This document shows positions 23,730-32,252 of a stretch of 44,505 bases of DNA, in pieces. Under the pieces are notes generated by a model. It worked only from the letters and a program-made list of their open reading frames with translations. It made no database searches and was not told the DNA's origin. How positions within the stretch are numbered: the stretch's first letter is position 1; each line of letters begins with the position of its first letter. The stretch comes from an uncultured Alphaproteobacteria bacterium. Its GTDB lineage: Bacteria > Pseudomonadota > Alphaproteobacteria > HIMB59. A program made the position numbers and the translations under genes. The stretch is from positions 1 through 44,505 of the forward strand of contig CABYSX010000011.1 in the NCBI GenBank assembly GCA_902521795.1. The letters run 5' to 3'.

Positions 23730-24372
23730 TGAAGTTGCCGATATAAGTGTTATTTCAAAATTTTTTCAAAAAAGTCATCATACCTCTACAATTTTTTATA
23801 AAAATTTACATTTTTTAAAAAAAAAAGAATTAGAAAGATTTGATTTATTTATATTTCATGGAGGTAAACAGAGTGCAAATAGTAAGTCAAAGGCTATTGC
23901 ATATGAGTATAAATTTTTAAAATATATAATTAAACTTAATAAGCCAATTATTGGAATTTGTTTAGGTGCTCAATTGATTGCAAAAATTTATGGATCAAAA
24001 ATATCAAAAGCAAAAAATAAAGTATTTGAGTGTGGTTATAAAAAAAATTTAAAAATTAATAGTAAAGTATTTAAAAAAAACTTATCTTTTTTACAATTTC
24101 ACACAGAAGGTATTTCTCTCAATAAAAATATGGAATTACTATCTAAGGGTATTTTGCATGATGTTGATTCCTTTAAAATTAAAAATAAAAATATTTATGG
24201 TTTTCAATTTCATCCTGAAGTTACAGCTCATACTATAAAAAGATGGCATGACATAGTTAATATTAAATACCCTTACATAGATAATTTAAATAAAATAATG
24301 AAAGACTTTAAAAAATATCAATTTAAAAATTATAATTGGTTTCAAAGTTTTTTATTAAAACTTTTAAAATGA
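23701..24372 (+). CDS. Class I glutamine amidotransferase, substrate unknown
   Basis: A stand-alone GATase-type domain of 223 residues that should release ammonia from glutamine or hydrolyse a gamma-glutamyl bond. The nucleophile elbow GICLGAQLIAK gives Cys87, and GFQFHPEV gives His171 and Glu173, so the triad is complete. FIFHGGKQSAN and FHTEGISL match the fold of GMP-synthase-like amidotransferases (COG0518 type). The ATG at 23701 is preferred over an upstream in-frame start at 23674 because the conserved strand begins right after it. It overlaps ftsW by 29 bases and the next gene by 4. The real substrate or partner synthetase cannot be told from sequence. Confidence 0.8.
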   Translation: MKRVLQIIHSEVADISVISKFFQKSHHTSTIFYKNLHFLKKKELERFDLFIFHGGKQSANSKSKAIAYEYKFLKYIIKLNKPIIGICLGAQLIAKIYGSKISKAKNKVFECGYKKNLKINSKVFKKNLSFLQFHTEGISLNKNMELLSKGILHDVDSFKIKNKNIYGFQFHPEVTAHTIKRWHDIVNIKYPYIDNLNKIMKDFKKYQFKNYNWFQSFLLKLLK

Positions 24373-25289
24373 TAAATATTATTTTTTCAGAGGAATATAA
24401 AAATCATGATACTGGTAATCATCCAGAGTCCATAGAAAGAATAAAAGTTGTAAATAATTTAATAAAAGAAGAGTATTTAAAACACAATCTTATTGAACCA
24501 AATATTGCTGATAAAAAAATAATATCTTTAGTCCATGACATAGAATACGTAAATAAAATTTATGACTCTATTCCAAATTCTGGTTTTACCTATTTTGATC
24601 CTGATACAATTGCATCTCCAAATAGTTTAAAAAGCTATCTTTTAGCAGTGGGGGGTAGTGTTGATGCAGTAAACTATATTCTAGATAATAATAATAACGG
24701 TGTTTTCTTCTGTGCTCATAGACCACCTGGCCATCATGCCGAATGTAATAAAGCTATGGGTTTTGGTGTATTTAATAACGTCGCTGCTTCAGCTCAATAT
24801 GCATTAAACTCTGGCAAATTTAAAAAAATCTTAATTGTAGATTTTGATGTGCATCATGGAAATGGTACTCAAAATATCTTTAAAAATAACCCTGATGTTT
24901 ATTACGCTTCAAGTCACCAATTTCCATTTTACCCTGGTACTGGTTCATTTGATGAAGTTGGTGTTGGAAATATATTTAATTGTCCTTTGCCAAGTGAATG
25001 TGATTCAAGCTCTTTCAGGTCCCTATTTAGAAAAAATATAGTTGACAAAATTGATACTAAATTTGATTTAATATATTTCTCTGCTGGTTTTGATGCACAT
25101 AAATTGGACCCACTTGCTTCAATCAACTTAGACGATGATGACTTTTATTGGGTGACAAAAATTATATTGGAAAAGTTTGCAAATAATGTTCCAATAATTT
25201 CAGTCTTAGAGGGAGGATATGATATGGAGGGTTTATATCATGGACTACATAACCATTTAAAAGCTTTAGTAGAATACTCTGATGAATAA
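24369..25289 (+). CDS. Histone-deacetylase-family amidohydrolase (AcuC/HDAC-like)
   Basis: Zinc-dependent deacetylase of the arginase/HDAC superfamily. In bacteria, members act on acetylated proteins or acetylpolyamines. Visible are the catalytic His pair His122-His123 in RPPGHHAE, the zinc ligands Asp160 and His162 in VDFDVHHGNGTQ and Asp242 in SAGFDAHKLDPLA, and the LEGGYDMEGL loop. The ATG at 24369 is chosen because it forms an ATGA overlap with the preceding stop and starts just before the first conserved strand, giving 306 residues. It overlaps xseB by 8 bases. HDAC-xseB-dxs neighbours are common in Alphaproteobacteria. Confidence 0.9.
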   Translation: MINIIFSEEYKNHDTGNHPESIERIKVVNNLIKEEYLKHNLIEPNIADKKIISLVHDIEYVNKIYDSIPNSGFTYFDPDTIASPNSLKSYLLAVGGSVDAVNYILDNNNNGVFFCAHRPPGHHAECNKAMGFGVFNNVAASAQYALNSGKFKKILIVDFDVHHGNGTQNIFKNNPDVYYASSHQFPFYPGTGSFDEVGVGNIFNCPLPSECDSSSFRSLFRKNIVDKIDTKFDLIYFSAGFDAHKLDPLASINLDDDDFYWVTKIILEKFANNVPIISVLEGGYDMEGLYHGLHNHLKALVEYSDE

Positions 25290-25506
25290 AAAAAATGATA
25301 AAAATTTTGAAAGTGCACTCAAGAGACTTGAGGAAATATCAGATTTATTGGAAAATGAAGATACTCCTCTAGAAGATAGTATTAAGTTATTTGAGGAAGG
25401 CATAGATTTAAAAGAATATTGTGAGGAAAAATTGAAATCTGCAAAAATTAAAATTGACAAAATTGTAAAAAAAAATAAATCACTTTCGTCAACAGAATTT
25501 AAGTAA
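25282..25506 (+). CDS. xseB: Exodeoxyribonuclease VII small subunit XseB
   Basis: A 74-residue helical subunit that caps XseA to form exonuclease VII, a single-strand DNA nuclease. The family pattern is clear: NFESALKRLEEISDLLENED, then PLEDSIKLFEEGIDL, then a YCEEKLKSAKIKI helix. The XseA subunit is not in the window. It overlaps the deacetylase gene by 8 bases and ends 11 bases before dxs. Confidence 0.93.
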   Translation: MNKKNDKNFESALKRLEEISDLLENEDTPLEDSIKLFEEGIDLKEYCEEKLKSAKIKIDKIVKKNKSLSSTEFK

Positions 25507-25517
25507 TTATAAAATTT

Positions 25518-27383
25518 ATGTCTGTTTTAAGTAAAATTAAATTACCTAGAGATTTAAAAAAATTATCATTTAGTGAATTACAAAAACTAAATGACGAATT
25601 AAGGGACTATACTATCGAAATAGTGTCAAAAACTGGTGGCCATCTTGGAGCTAGTTTGGGAGTAGTAGAGCTAACTGTGGCTTTACATCATGTTTTCAAT
25701 ACACCATCAGATAAAATTATTTGGGACGTAGGACACCAAACATATCCTCATAAAATTCTAACTGGTAGAAAAAATAAAATACACACATTAAGAAAAAAAA
25801 ATGGATTATCTGGTTTTACAAAAAGATCAGAGAGTATATATGACCCTTTTGGTGCAGCACATAGTTCTACCTCAATTTCTGCAAGCTTAGGAATTACAGC
25901 TGCTAGAGATATTTTAAATAAAAATTTTGATGTCGTCAGTGTTATAGGTGATGGTGCTATTAGTGCAGGCATGGCCTTTGAAGGACTAAACAACCTTGGG
26001 CATTTGAATAAAAATTCACTAATAATCCTTAATGATAATGAGATGTCTATAGCTGAACCTGTAGGTGCAATGAGTAAGTACCTTGTCAATTTGTTAAGTT
26101 CCAAGTCATATGAGGGTTTTAGAGATATTATTAAAAACTTTACTAAAAGACTTCCAAACGAAATTGGAGAATTCGCAAAAAAAACAGAAGGATATTTTAA
26201 GGGTTACCTTACAGGTAACACACTATTTGAAGAATTGGGTTTAAATTATTTAGGACCTGTAGATGGCCATAATTTAAAGTTATTGGTCCAATTGTTTAAA
26301 AAATATAAGAAAAAAGAATTACACGGACCTGTATTCTTGCACTTGATTACCCAGAAAGGGAGGGGTTATAAACCTGCTGAGCAATCTAAAGATAAATTCC
26401 ATGGTGTATCTTCATTTGACGTTAAGACTGGTGTTCAAAACAAGTCTAAAGTTGTCACATACACAAATGTTGTAAGTGACACTCTTTTAAAATTAGCAAA
26501 AAAAGATAAAAAGATTGTTGCAATAACAGCAGCAATGCCATCAGGAACGGGCCTAAATAAATTTCAAGAAAAATATCCTTTAAGATTTTATGATGTAGGA
26601 ATAGCTGAACAACATGCTGTTACTTTTGCAGGAGGGATGACTACTGAGTCTATAAAGCCTTTTGTTGCAATATACTCTACGTTTCTTCAGAGAGCATATG
26701 ACCAAGTAGTCCATGACATAGCGATACAATCTTTACCTGTAAGATTCTTAATTGATAGGTCAGGTTTTGTTGGTGCTGATGGTGCTACACATGCTGGTTC
26801 TTTTGATCTTAGTTACCTATGTTGCCTTCCCAATTTTATTGTTATGGCTCCCTCAAACGGAGAAGAGTTAAAAAATATGATTAAATTAGCTCAGTCAATT
26901 AATAATAAACCTTCTGCAATAAGATACCCAAGAGACTTTGCGTATGAATATAATAATAACAATAATTTCCAAAAAATATTAATAGGAAAAGGTAAGATAC
27001 TAAAAAAAGGTAAAAGAATTGCTTTTCTTAATTTAGGCACAAGGTTAAAAAAAGTTTTAGAGATTAATGAAATGATAAAAAATCATCATAAATTAAATTG
27101 CACTGTAGTAGACATGAGATTTGCAAAACCAATTGATACTAAATTGATACAAAATCTTAATAAAACTCACGATATTTTTATTACTATTGAAGAAAATGCA
27201 ATAGGTGGCTTTTCCAGTCAGGTAAATGATTTTTTAATCAATAAACTAAATAAAACTCCAAAAATATTAAACTTCTTTATGAAAGATGAATTTATTGACC
27301 AATCTGATATTGATGATCAATATAATAAATCTGGAATTTCAAAAGAATTAATATTTGATAAAGTATCTATGCTTTTAAAGTGA
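25518..27383 (+). CDS. dxs: 1-deoxy-D-xylulose-5-phosphate synthase
   Basis: First enzyme of the non-mevalonate isoprenoid pathway. It condenses pyruvate and glyceraldehyde 3-phosphate with thiamine diphosphate, and it feeds undecaprenyl phosphate for the wall genes upstream. Motifs: SKTGGHLGASLGVVEL, the IWDVGHQTYPHK histidine region, the TPP/metal motif VIGDGAISAGMAFEGLNNLG, GIAEQHAVTFAGGM in the pyrimidine domain, and RSGFVGADGATHAGSFDLSY. Length 621 is typical. The ispA gene that often sits between xseB and dxs is absent. The 3' end overlaps aroC tail to tail by 9 bases. Confidence 0.97.
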   Translation: MSVLSKIKLPRDLKKLSFSELQKLNDELRDYTIEIVSKTGGHLGASLGVVELTVALHHVFNTPSDKIIWDVGHQTYPHKILTGRKNKIHTLRKKNGLSGFTKRSESIYDPFGAAHSSTSISASLGITAARDILNKNFDVVSVIGDGAISAGMAFEGLNNLGHLNKNSLIILNDNEMSIAEPVGAMSKYLVNLLSSKSYEGFRDIIKNFTKRLPNEIGEFAKKTEGYFKGYLTGNTLFEELGLNYLGPVDGHNLKLLVQLFKKYKKKELHGPVFLHLITQKGRGYKPAEQSKDKFHGVSSFDVKTGVQNKSKVVTYTNVVSDTLLKLAKKDKKIVAITAAMPSGTGLNKFQEKYPLRFYDVGIAEQHAVTFAGGMTTESIKPFVAIYSTFLQRAYDQVVHDIAIQSLPVRFLIDRSGFVGADGATHAGSFDLSYLCCLPNFIVMAPSNGEELKNMIKLAQSINNKPSAIRYPRDFAYEYNNNNNFQKILIGKGKILKKGKRIAFLNLGTRLKKVLEINEMIKNHHKLNCTVVDMRFAKPIDTKLIQNLNKTHDIFITIEENAIGGFSSQVNDFLINKLNKTPKILNFFMKDEFIDQSDIDDQYNKSGISKELIFDKVSMLLK

Positions 27384-28457
27384 TTTAGATTTATTTATTA
27401 AATATAGATCAGCTAATACAAAATTTGTCATTGCAACACCAACAGGTACTGCTCTTATACCAACACAGGGGTCATGACGACCAATAGTTCTAATTTTTGT
27501 CTTTTTTAAATTCTTAGTTATAGTTTTTTTCTCTGTAAGAACTGAGCTTGTAGGTTTTACTATATATCTAAATACAATATCTTGACCAGATGATATTCCA
27601 CCTAAAACTCCACCCGCATGATTAGTATCAAAGCTTATATTTTTTTTATTAAGATCCATTTGATCAGAAGCATTTGTTCCATCTAAATTTACAAGATTAA
27701 ATCCACTACCAAATTCAATTCCTTTTACTGCATTAATACTCATAATTGCTTTTGATATTTCTGAGTCAAGTTTTTGATAAATTGGTTCCCCAATGCCTAC
27801 AGGACAATTGGAAACCCTTACTTCTATTATTGCACCTAGTGAAGAACCATTTTTACGATGAAATAAAATTAATTCTTCCCATTTTTTCAAAATAGTCTTA
27901 TTAGGTGAGAAAAATGGATTTTTATTTATAAAGCTATTATTCCAGGATTTATCATTAATTTTTTCATTTCCTATTTGTATAACTGCACTTGTCACGTTTA
28001 ATTTATTACCGCAATACTTTTTAAGAAGTAGTTCAGCTAAGGCTCCAGCTGCAACTCTCATTGCTGTTTCTCTTGCACTTGATCTTCCACCACCCCTGTA
28101 ATCATAATTTTTGTATTTCATAAAATAGGTATAGTCAGCATGTCCAGGTCTAAATTTATTTTTAATATCTGAATAATCTTTACTTCTCTGATCTTTATTA
28201 TGAATAATCATCGAAATAGGGGCACCTGTGCTCTTACCTTCAAAAACACCTGAAAGTATATTTACTTCATCCTTTTCTTTTCTTTGAGTAGTAAACTTTG
28301 ATTGGCCAGGTTTTCTCAAATTTAGTTTGGTTTGGATAAATTTAGTGTCAATTGTTATTCCCGATGGAAAACCATCTACTACACATCCTATAGTCTCTCC
28401 ATGGCTCTCCCCCCATGTAGTAAACTTTAATAAATTACCAAAAGAATTGTGTGACAT
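27375..28457 (-). CDS. aroC: Chorismate synthase
   Basis: Last step of the shikimate pathway, converting EPSP to chorismate with reduced FMN as cofactor. It begins with the signature NSFGNLLKFTTWGESHG and has RPGHADYTYFMKY, GGGRSSARETAMRVAAGA, GSGFNLVNLDG, HAGGVLGGISSGQDI and GRHDPCVGIRAVPV. Length 360 is typical. It starts 7 bases downstream of the fabI stop on the same strand, so the two form a minus-strand pair. Confidence 0.97.
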   Translation of the reverse strand: MSHNSFGNLLKFTTWGESHGETIGCVVDGFPSGITIDTKFIQTKLNLRKPGQSKFTTQRKEKDEVNILSGVFEGKSTGAPISMIIHNKDQRSKDYSDIKNKFRPGHADYTYFMKYKNYDYRGGGRSSARETAMRVAAGALAELLLKKYCGNKLNVTSAVIQIGNEKINDKSWNNSFINKNPFFSPNKTILKKWEELILFHRKNGSSLGAIIEVRVSNCPVGIGEPIYQKLDSEISKAIMSINAVKGIEFGSGFNLVNLDGTNASDQMDLNKKNISFDTNHAGGVLGGISSGQDIVFRYIVKPTSSVLTEKKTITKNLKKTKIRTIGRHDPCVGIRAVPVGVAMTNFVLADLYLINKSKSL

Positions 28458-28464
28458 TGTTTAA

Positions 28465-29286
28465 TTATTTATTGCTAAACTCATTTAACAAACCTGCTAC
28501 TCCTTCAGCTTCATCTACAGCTACCATTCCAACAGTATGATAACCACAATCAACATGGTGAATTTCACCAGTTACGCCAGAAGAAAGGTCGCTTAAAAGA
28601 TACGTACCAGTACTACCAACATCTTCTAAAGTTACATTTCTCTTCAATGGAGAGTTGAGTTCATTCCACTTTAAAATAAACCTAAAATCGCCAATACCAG
28701 AAGCTGCAAGTGTTTTAATTGGGCCTGCAGATATTGCATTGACTCTAATATTTTTATCTCCCATATCTACAGCTAAATATTTAACAGATGCCTCTAACGC
28801 TGATTTGGCAACTCCCATTACATTATAGTGAGGCATAACTTGTTCTGCTCCATAATAAGTTAAAGTCAATATACTTCCTCCATCATCCATTAAATCATAA
28901 CAATATTTACAGGACTCAGTAAATGAATAGCAGGATATATTTAAACTATTTAAAAAATTTTCTTTTGAGGTGTTTACATACTTACCTCTTAATTCATTTT
29001 TATCCGCAAAGGCAACTGCATGAACAAAAAAATCTAATTTTCCCCATTCAATTTTAATTTGATCAAAAGCTCTTTTAACTGAGCCTTCCTCACCTACATC
29101 ACATTGTATCAATAGATCAGAACCAACAGATTTAGCTAAAGGGTCTATTCTTTTCAATAAAAGATCATTTTGATAAGTAAATGCTAATTCTGCACCAAAT
29201 TTTGCACATTGTTGAGCAATACCCCATGCTATAGATTTATCATTGGCTACTCCCATAATTAGTCCTTTTTTATTTTTTAAATCCAT
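28465..29286 (-). CDS. fabI: Enoyl-ACP reductase (NADH) FabI
   Basis: Reduces enoyl-acyl carrier protein in the last step of each fatty acid elongation cycle. It has the atypical short-chain dehydrogenase glycine motif MGVANDKSIAWGIA (11-24). The catalytic pair is Tyr154 and Lys161 (Y-x6-K in HYNVMGVAKSALE), with YYGAEQVMPHY just before it. The NAISAGPIKTLAASGI loop is typical of FabI. Length 273 is normal. The start is divergent from pdxH with 31 bases between them. Confidence 0.96.
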   Translation of the reverse strand: MDLKNKKGLIMGVANDKSIAWGIAQQCAKFGAELAFTYQNDLLLKRIDPLAKSVGSDLLIQCDVGEEGSVKRAFDQIKIEWGKLDFFVHAVAFADKNELRGKYVNTSKENFLNSLNISCYSFTESCKYCYDLMDDGGSILTLTYYGAEQVMPHYNVMGVAKSALEASVKYLAVDMGDKNIRVNAISAGPIKTLAASGIGDFRFILKWNELNSPLKRNVTLEDVGSTGTYLLSDLSSGVTGEIHHVDCGYHTVGMVAVDEAEGVAGLLNEFSNK

Positions 29287-29317
29287 TTTTTGTTAAAATT
29301 AATATAATACTCATACC

Positions 29318-29905
29318 ATGTCAGATAAAGTAAATCCAATTATTAAGTTTAAAGAATGGTTTGATTTAGCCACAGAAAAGGAAATCAATGATCCTAACGC
29401 AATGTGTCTTTCAACAGTTGATGATAACAATTCTCCTCATTCAAGGATGGTTTTATTAAAGGATTTTAGTGATGCTGGTTTTATTTTTTATACTAACTAC
29501 GAAAGCAACAAAGGAAATGATATTTTAAGAAATACCAATGTTTGCTTAAATTTTCATTGGAAGTCACTGCTTAGACAAATCAGAATAGAGGGAAAAGTTG
29601 AAAAGGTATCAAAAGAAATATCTGATCAATATTTTAATTCTAGACACTATTTAAGTAGAATAGGTGCCTGGGCTTCAAATCAATCAAAGATTTTAAATTC
29701 AAGAAGTGATTTAGAGGATAAAATTGAATTTTACAAAGGTAAGTATCCTGAAAGTAAAGATTTTCCTCGTCCAGATTACTGGGGTGGATTTATAGTCAAA
29801 TATTCAAAAATAGAGTTTTGGGAGGATATGCCTCACAGAATTCACAAAAGAGAAGTGTTTGAACTAAATAATGATGATTGGGTTACCTATACCCTTAGCC
29901 CTTAA
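29318..29905 (+). CDS. pdxH: Pyridoxamine 5'-phosphate oxidase
   Basis: FMN enzyme that makes pyridoxal 5'-phosphate from the pyridoxine or pyridoxamine phosphates. Family motifs are AMCLSTVDDNNSPHSRMVLLKD, then GFIFYTNYESNKG, FHWKSLLRQIRIEG and the WGGFIV/WEDMPHRIHKRE end. Length 195 is near normal. The final residues read YTLSP, where most relatives have a basic residue before LSP. A TATAAT at 29303-29308 would place transcription about 3 bases before the ATG, implying an almost leaderless message. It ends with a 4-base tail-to-tail overlap. Confidence 0.95.
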   Translation: MSDKVNPIIKFKEWFDLATEKEINDPNAMCLSTVDDNNSPHSRMVLLKDFSDAGFIFYTNYESNKGNDILRNTNVCLNFHWKSLLRQIRIEGKVEKVSKEISDQYFNSRHYLSRIGAWASNQSKILNSRSDLEDKIEFYKGKYPESKDFPRPDYWGGFIVKYSKIEFWEDMPHRIHKREVFELNNDDWVTYTLSP

Positions 29906-30360
29906 ATTTTTTTTGAGTATTCGCTCCATCTTTTTAATAAATCAGAACTAGATGACTCTTTGTGACTACCACCTATTCCAAACTTCAAATCAATATTGTA
30001 TTGTTTAGCTGTTTCAAATTCTAAAATTTTGGAAGAGTCTGATCTATCTCCTCCATTAGCAAATATAATTTTATCATTTGAATATTTATTTCTAATTTTT
30101 ATTAATAAGTTATTAGCACTTCCTTTATCATCATCTTCAAATTCCATAGTTTCGTTCACAACATTTAAGCTACTCACAACATATAATCTATGCTGGATAT
30201 CCATAAAATAGTTACCTTTTTTATTTATCAACCATTTATTTGAATTAACTCCCACTATTAAATAATTTGAAAACTTTAGACAATCTTTCATCATCATGAT
30301 ATGTCCAGGATGAATGGGATCAAAACCACCTGATACGATACTTATTATTTTATTTTCCAT
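29902..30360 (-). CDS. Cytidylyltransferase-like nucleotidyltransferase (HxGH family)
   Basis: A small (152 residues) adenylyl/cytidylyltransferase with the signature GGFDPIHPGHIMMM, the active-site His17 and His20 being in the H-x-G-H motif. Such domains activate sugar phosphates, glycerol phosphate or cofactors with a nucleotide. The layout resembles the second domain of RfaE/HldE or a TagD-type enzyme, but the usual signalling ISSSxxR-type motif appears only as ESSSSDLLKRW near the end. The substrate is therefore not assigned. The start overlaps the pyrE stop by 11 bases, so it is in the pyrE transcription unit. Confidence 0.78.
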   Translation of the reverse strand: MENKIISIVSGGFDPIHPGHIMMMKDCLKFSNYLIVGVNSNKWLINKKGNYFMDIQHRLYVVSSLNVVNETMEFEDDDKGSANNLLIKIRNKYSNDKIIFANGGDRSDSSKILEFETAKQYNIDLKFGIGGSHKESSSSDLLKRWSEYSKKI

Positions 30361-30994
30361 TTTTTATAGAAGATAAATAGCTCTCTAACTTAAAATAATC
30401 TTCGTTTGAAATATAATTTGGTGAAACGTTTAATATATCTTGCCAAGTTGCAAGATAATTTAAATTAACCTTCATTTTAGACATATTTTTTTTTGCATTA
30501 GGGTATATGCCATAGAAAAAAATTACATATATATCTTTTACTTTGAAATCATTTTGTCTTAAAGCCTTTATGAAGTGTAATTTACTACCTCCATCAGTAG
30601 CCATATCCTCAACTAAAATTGTTAGGGAATTTTTTTTAAAATCTCCTTCAATTAATTTTCCTTTTCCAAATCCTTTAGGGCTCTTTCTTATATAAATCAT
30701 TGGGTTCTTCATCTTCTGACAAAGAAATGAAGAGTAGGGAATCCCTGCAGTTTCTCCACCTGCTATAATAGTAGAGTTACTTTTATATTTAGATTTTATT
30801 TGCTTACTCATCTCATTGATTATAATTTCTCTTTCTTTAGGAAAGGAGATTAGCTTTCTACAATCAACATAAACTGGACTTTTTTTACCAGAAGTTAAGG
30901 TAAATTTTTTTTTGAAATTAATATTAACACAACCGATACTTAAAAGTAAGTTTGCTATTTTTTCTCTATTATTTTTGATTTTGACCTTCGGCAT
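30350..30994 (-). CDS. pyrE: Orotate phosphoribosyltransferase
   Basis: Joins orotate to PRPP to make orotidine 5'-phosphate in pyrimidine synthesis. Visible are FTLTSGKKSPVYVDCRKL near residue 35, the TIIAGGETAGIPYSSFL segment, YIRKSPKGFGKG, and the PRPP loop LTILVEDMATDGGSKL. Two starts are possible: ATG at 31006 or at 30994. The latter is chosen because it is closer to usual family starts and reduces the overlap with the DUF2256 gene to 40 bases. The gene is followed on the same strand by the nucleotidyltransferase. Confidence 0.92.
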   Translation of the reverse strand: MPKVKIKNNREKIANLLLSIGCVNINFKKKFTLTSGKKSPVYVDCRKLISFPKEREIIINEMSKQIKSKYKSNSTIIAGGETAGIPYSSFLCQKMKNPMIYIRKSPKGFGKGKLIEGDFKKNSLTILVEDMATDGGSKLHFIKALRQNDFKVKDIYVIFFYGIYPNAKKNMSKMKVNLNYLATWQDILNVSPNYISNEDYFKLESYLSSIKNGK

Positions 30995-31098
30995 TTTTCT
31001 GAACAATATTTAACATCATTCCATACTTTTTCCCATTTTTTTCTCCAATTAAAAGGTCTTTGGCAGACCAAACAGATTTTAAATTCTTTTTTACTCAG
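30955..31098 (-). CDS. DUF2256 zinc-ribbon-like small protein (CTG start)
   Basis: A 47-residue protein that matches the DUF2256 family, with a C-x2-C pair at Cys9 and Cys12 (KICLVCQRPFNWRKKW) and a C-x3-C pair at Cys32 and Cys36 (VKYCSEKCRR). The tryptophan-rich middle (WRKKWEKVWNDV) is diagnostic. Function is unknown; the four cysteines suggest zinc binding. In this frame the upstream codon is the TAA stop of the Usp gene, and the only possible start before Cys9 is CTG at 31098, immediately after that stop. A GAGAAG lies 8-13 bases before it and could serve as a ribosome site. The end overlaps the start of pyrE. Read-through of the TAA would fuse it to the Usp protein. Confidence 0.8.
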   Translation of the reverse strand: MSKKEFKICLVCQRPFNWRKKWEKVWNDVKYCSEKCRRSKSKIIEKK

Positions 31099-31578
31099 TT
31101 AAATAATCTTCTCAATTTCTTTATCTTCAAGATTACCATTGATAATGACAAGAGGACAATGTAACGAACTTGACTTTTCATATATCAATTTATCAATAAG
31201 AGGACCTGGCTTACCAATATCCTTACTTGTTGCAAGTATAATGGTAGAGTTAGAGGAATATTTATTCAAAAAATTAACAAATTCATCGATTTCATTAAAC
31301 TTAAATATTTCTGATTTTGCTTTAATTTTTGATTTTTCGAGTATGAAACTGTGCACTTCTTTATGTTTTAGCCTTTCAGTTTCAATTTGATCTTTATCTA
31401 AAATTTTTTCAGTTAATGATGTGAGCATCATACCCTCACTAATACTTTGAATGAAACTCACTGTTGTAATACTTGATTTAGTAACTTTTGCCCTTCTTAC
31501 AGCAAACTTAACAGCAGTCCACATCTCCTCACTTTGATCAATAACTACAAAATAATTTCTATTATTAAATTTTTTCAT
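31099..31578 (-). CDS. Universal stress protein (Usp) family
   Basis: A single Usp domain of 159 residues. It opens with the strand YFVVIDQSEEMWTAVKFAVRRAK and ends with IILATSKDIGKPGPLIDKLIYEKSSSLHCPLVIING. The ATP-binding pattern G-x2-G-x9-G-S/T of the nucleotide-binding subgroup is not intact (IGKPGPLIDKLIYEKSSS), so it may not bind ATP. Cytoplasmic, no signal. The start overlaps the upstream TIGR02186 gene by 4 bases, placing it in a TauE-TIGR02186-Usp-DUF2256-pyrE series. Role in this organism unknown. Confidence 0.8.
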   Translation of the reverse strand: MKKFNNRNYFVVIDQSEEMWTAVKFAVRRAKVTKSSITTVSFIQSISEGMMLTSLTEKILDKDQIETERLKHKEVHSFILEKSKIKAKSEIFKFNEIDEFVNFLNKYSSNSTIILATSKDIGKPGPLIDKLIYEKSSSLHCPLVIINGNLEDKEIEKII

Positions 31579-32252
31579 TTTCTTCTAAATATTAGATTGG
31601 TTAATAAACTTAGCAATAATGATATTACAATTAAAATAAAAACGTAAATAAAAGACTCTTTTTTTAATAACTCTTCCAATTTAAATGAAATACCACCTTT
31701 TTTTATTACTAAATTTTTTGAAGACGTTTTTATGATTTGATTATTTTTTAATTCGTACATATAAACTTTAATATTTCCTGGTGATATATTATCCGGTATT
31801 AGAAATTTCTTTAAAAACAAATTTCCATTTAGGTTCTCAAGTTCCTCCTCAATAAACAAATTTTTACTTTTCATTGCTTTTCTGATTTCATATAGCCTTA
31901 CAGAAGGGTTACTTATTAGCGGATGTTTCTCTTTTAAAGTCGATAATAAAAATATTTCATTTAAAGTTTTTTTTGGTGTGGTAAAGATAGCAAAAAAACT
32001 AGGTTGATTATTTAAACTTCGAGTTTTGTTGATCCATAAATAACCTTCTTTAACCTTAGTTGTTAATTTAGCATCCTTATCTTCTCCCTCAAAAATAAAA
32101 ATGATACTACTCTCTTTGTCTTTATTGCCAAACAAAACCACTTCTTTACCTAAAAAATTTGAATTTATTTCAATGTCAAATTCATCTAAAGAAAAGTTAG
32201 ATGCTAAAGTAATTTTGCAAAATAATAAAATAATTAATAGGAATTTATACAT
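31575..32252 (-). CDS. TIGR02186-family membrane protein
   Basis: Protein with an N-terminal signal-like segment (YKFLLIILLFCKITLAS), a roughly 180-residue extracytoplasmic region and one C-terminal membrane helix (SFIYVFILIVISLLLSLLTN) with a basic end. This is the layout of the alphaproteobacterial TIGR02186 family, which is usually found beside a TauE/SafE permease, as here. The inner ATG at 32252 is preferred to the one at 32294 because it directly precedes the signal segment and leaves only an 8-base overlap with the permease gene. Its function is unknown; a role as a periplasmic partner of the permease is a guess from position. Confidence 0.75.
   Translation of the reverse strand: MYKFLLIILLFCKITLASNFSLDEFDIEINSNFLGKEVVLFGNKDKESSIIFIFEGEDKDAKLTTKVKEGYLWINKTRSLNNQPSFFAIFTTPKKTLNEIFLLSTLKEKHPLISNPSVRLYEIRKAMKSKNLFIEEELENLNGNLFLKKFLIPDNISPGNIKVYMYELKNNQIIKTSSKNLVIKKGGISFKLEELLKKESFIYVFILIVISLLLSLLTNLIFRRK

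Noticed and set aside
24844..25126. Open frames inside the HDAC-family gene on both strands
   Set aside because: They are shadows of the strongly conserved deacetylase reading frame and show no family features.
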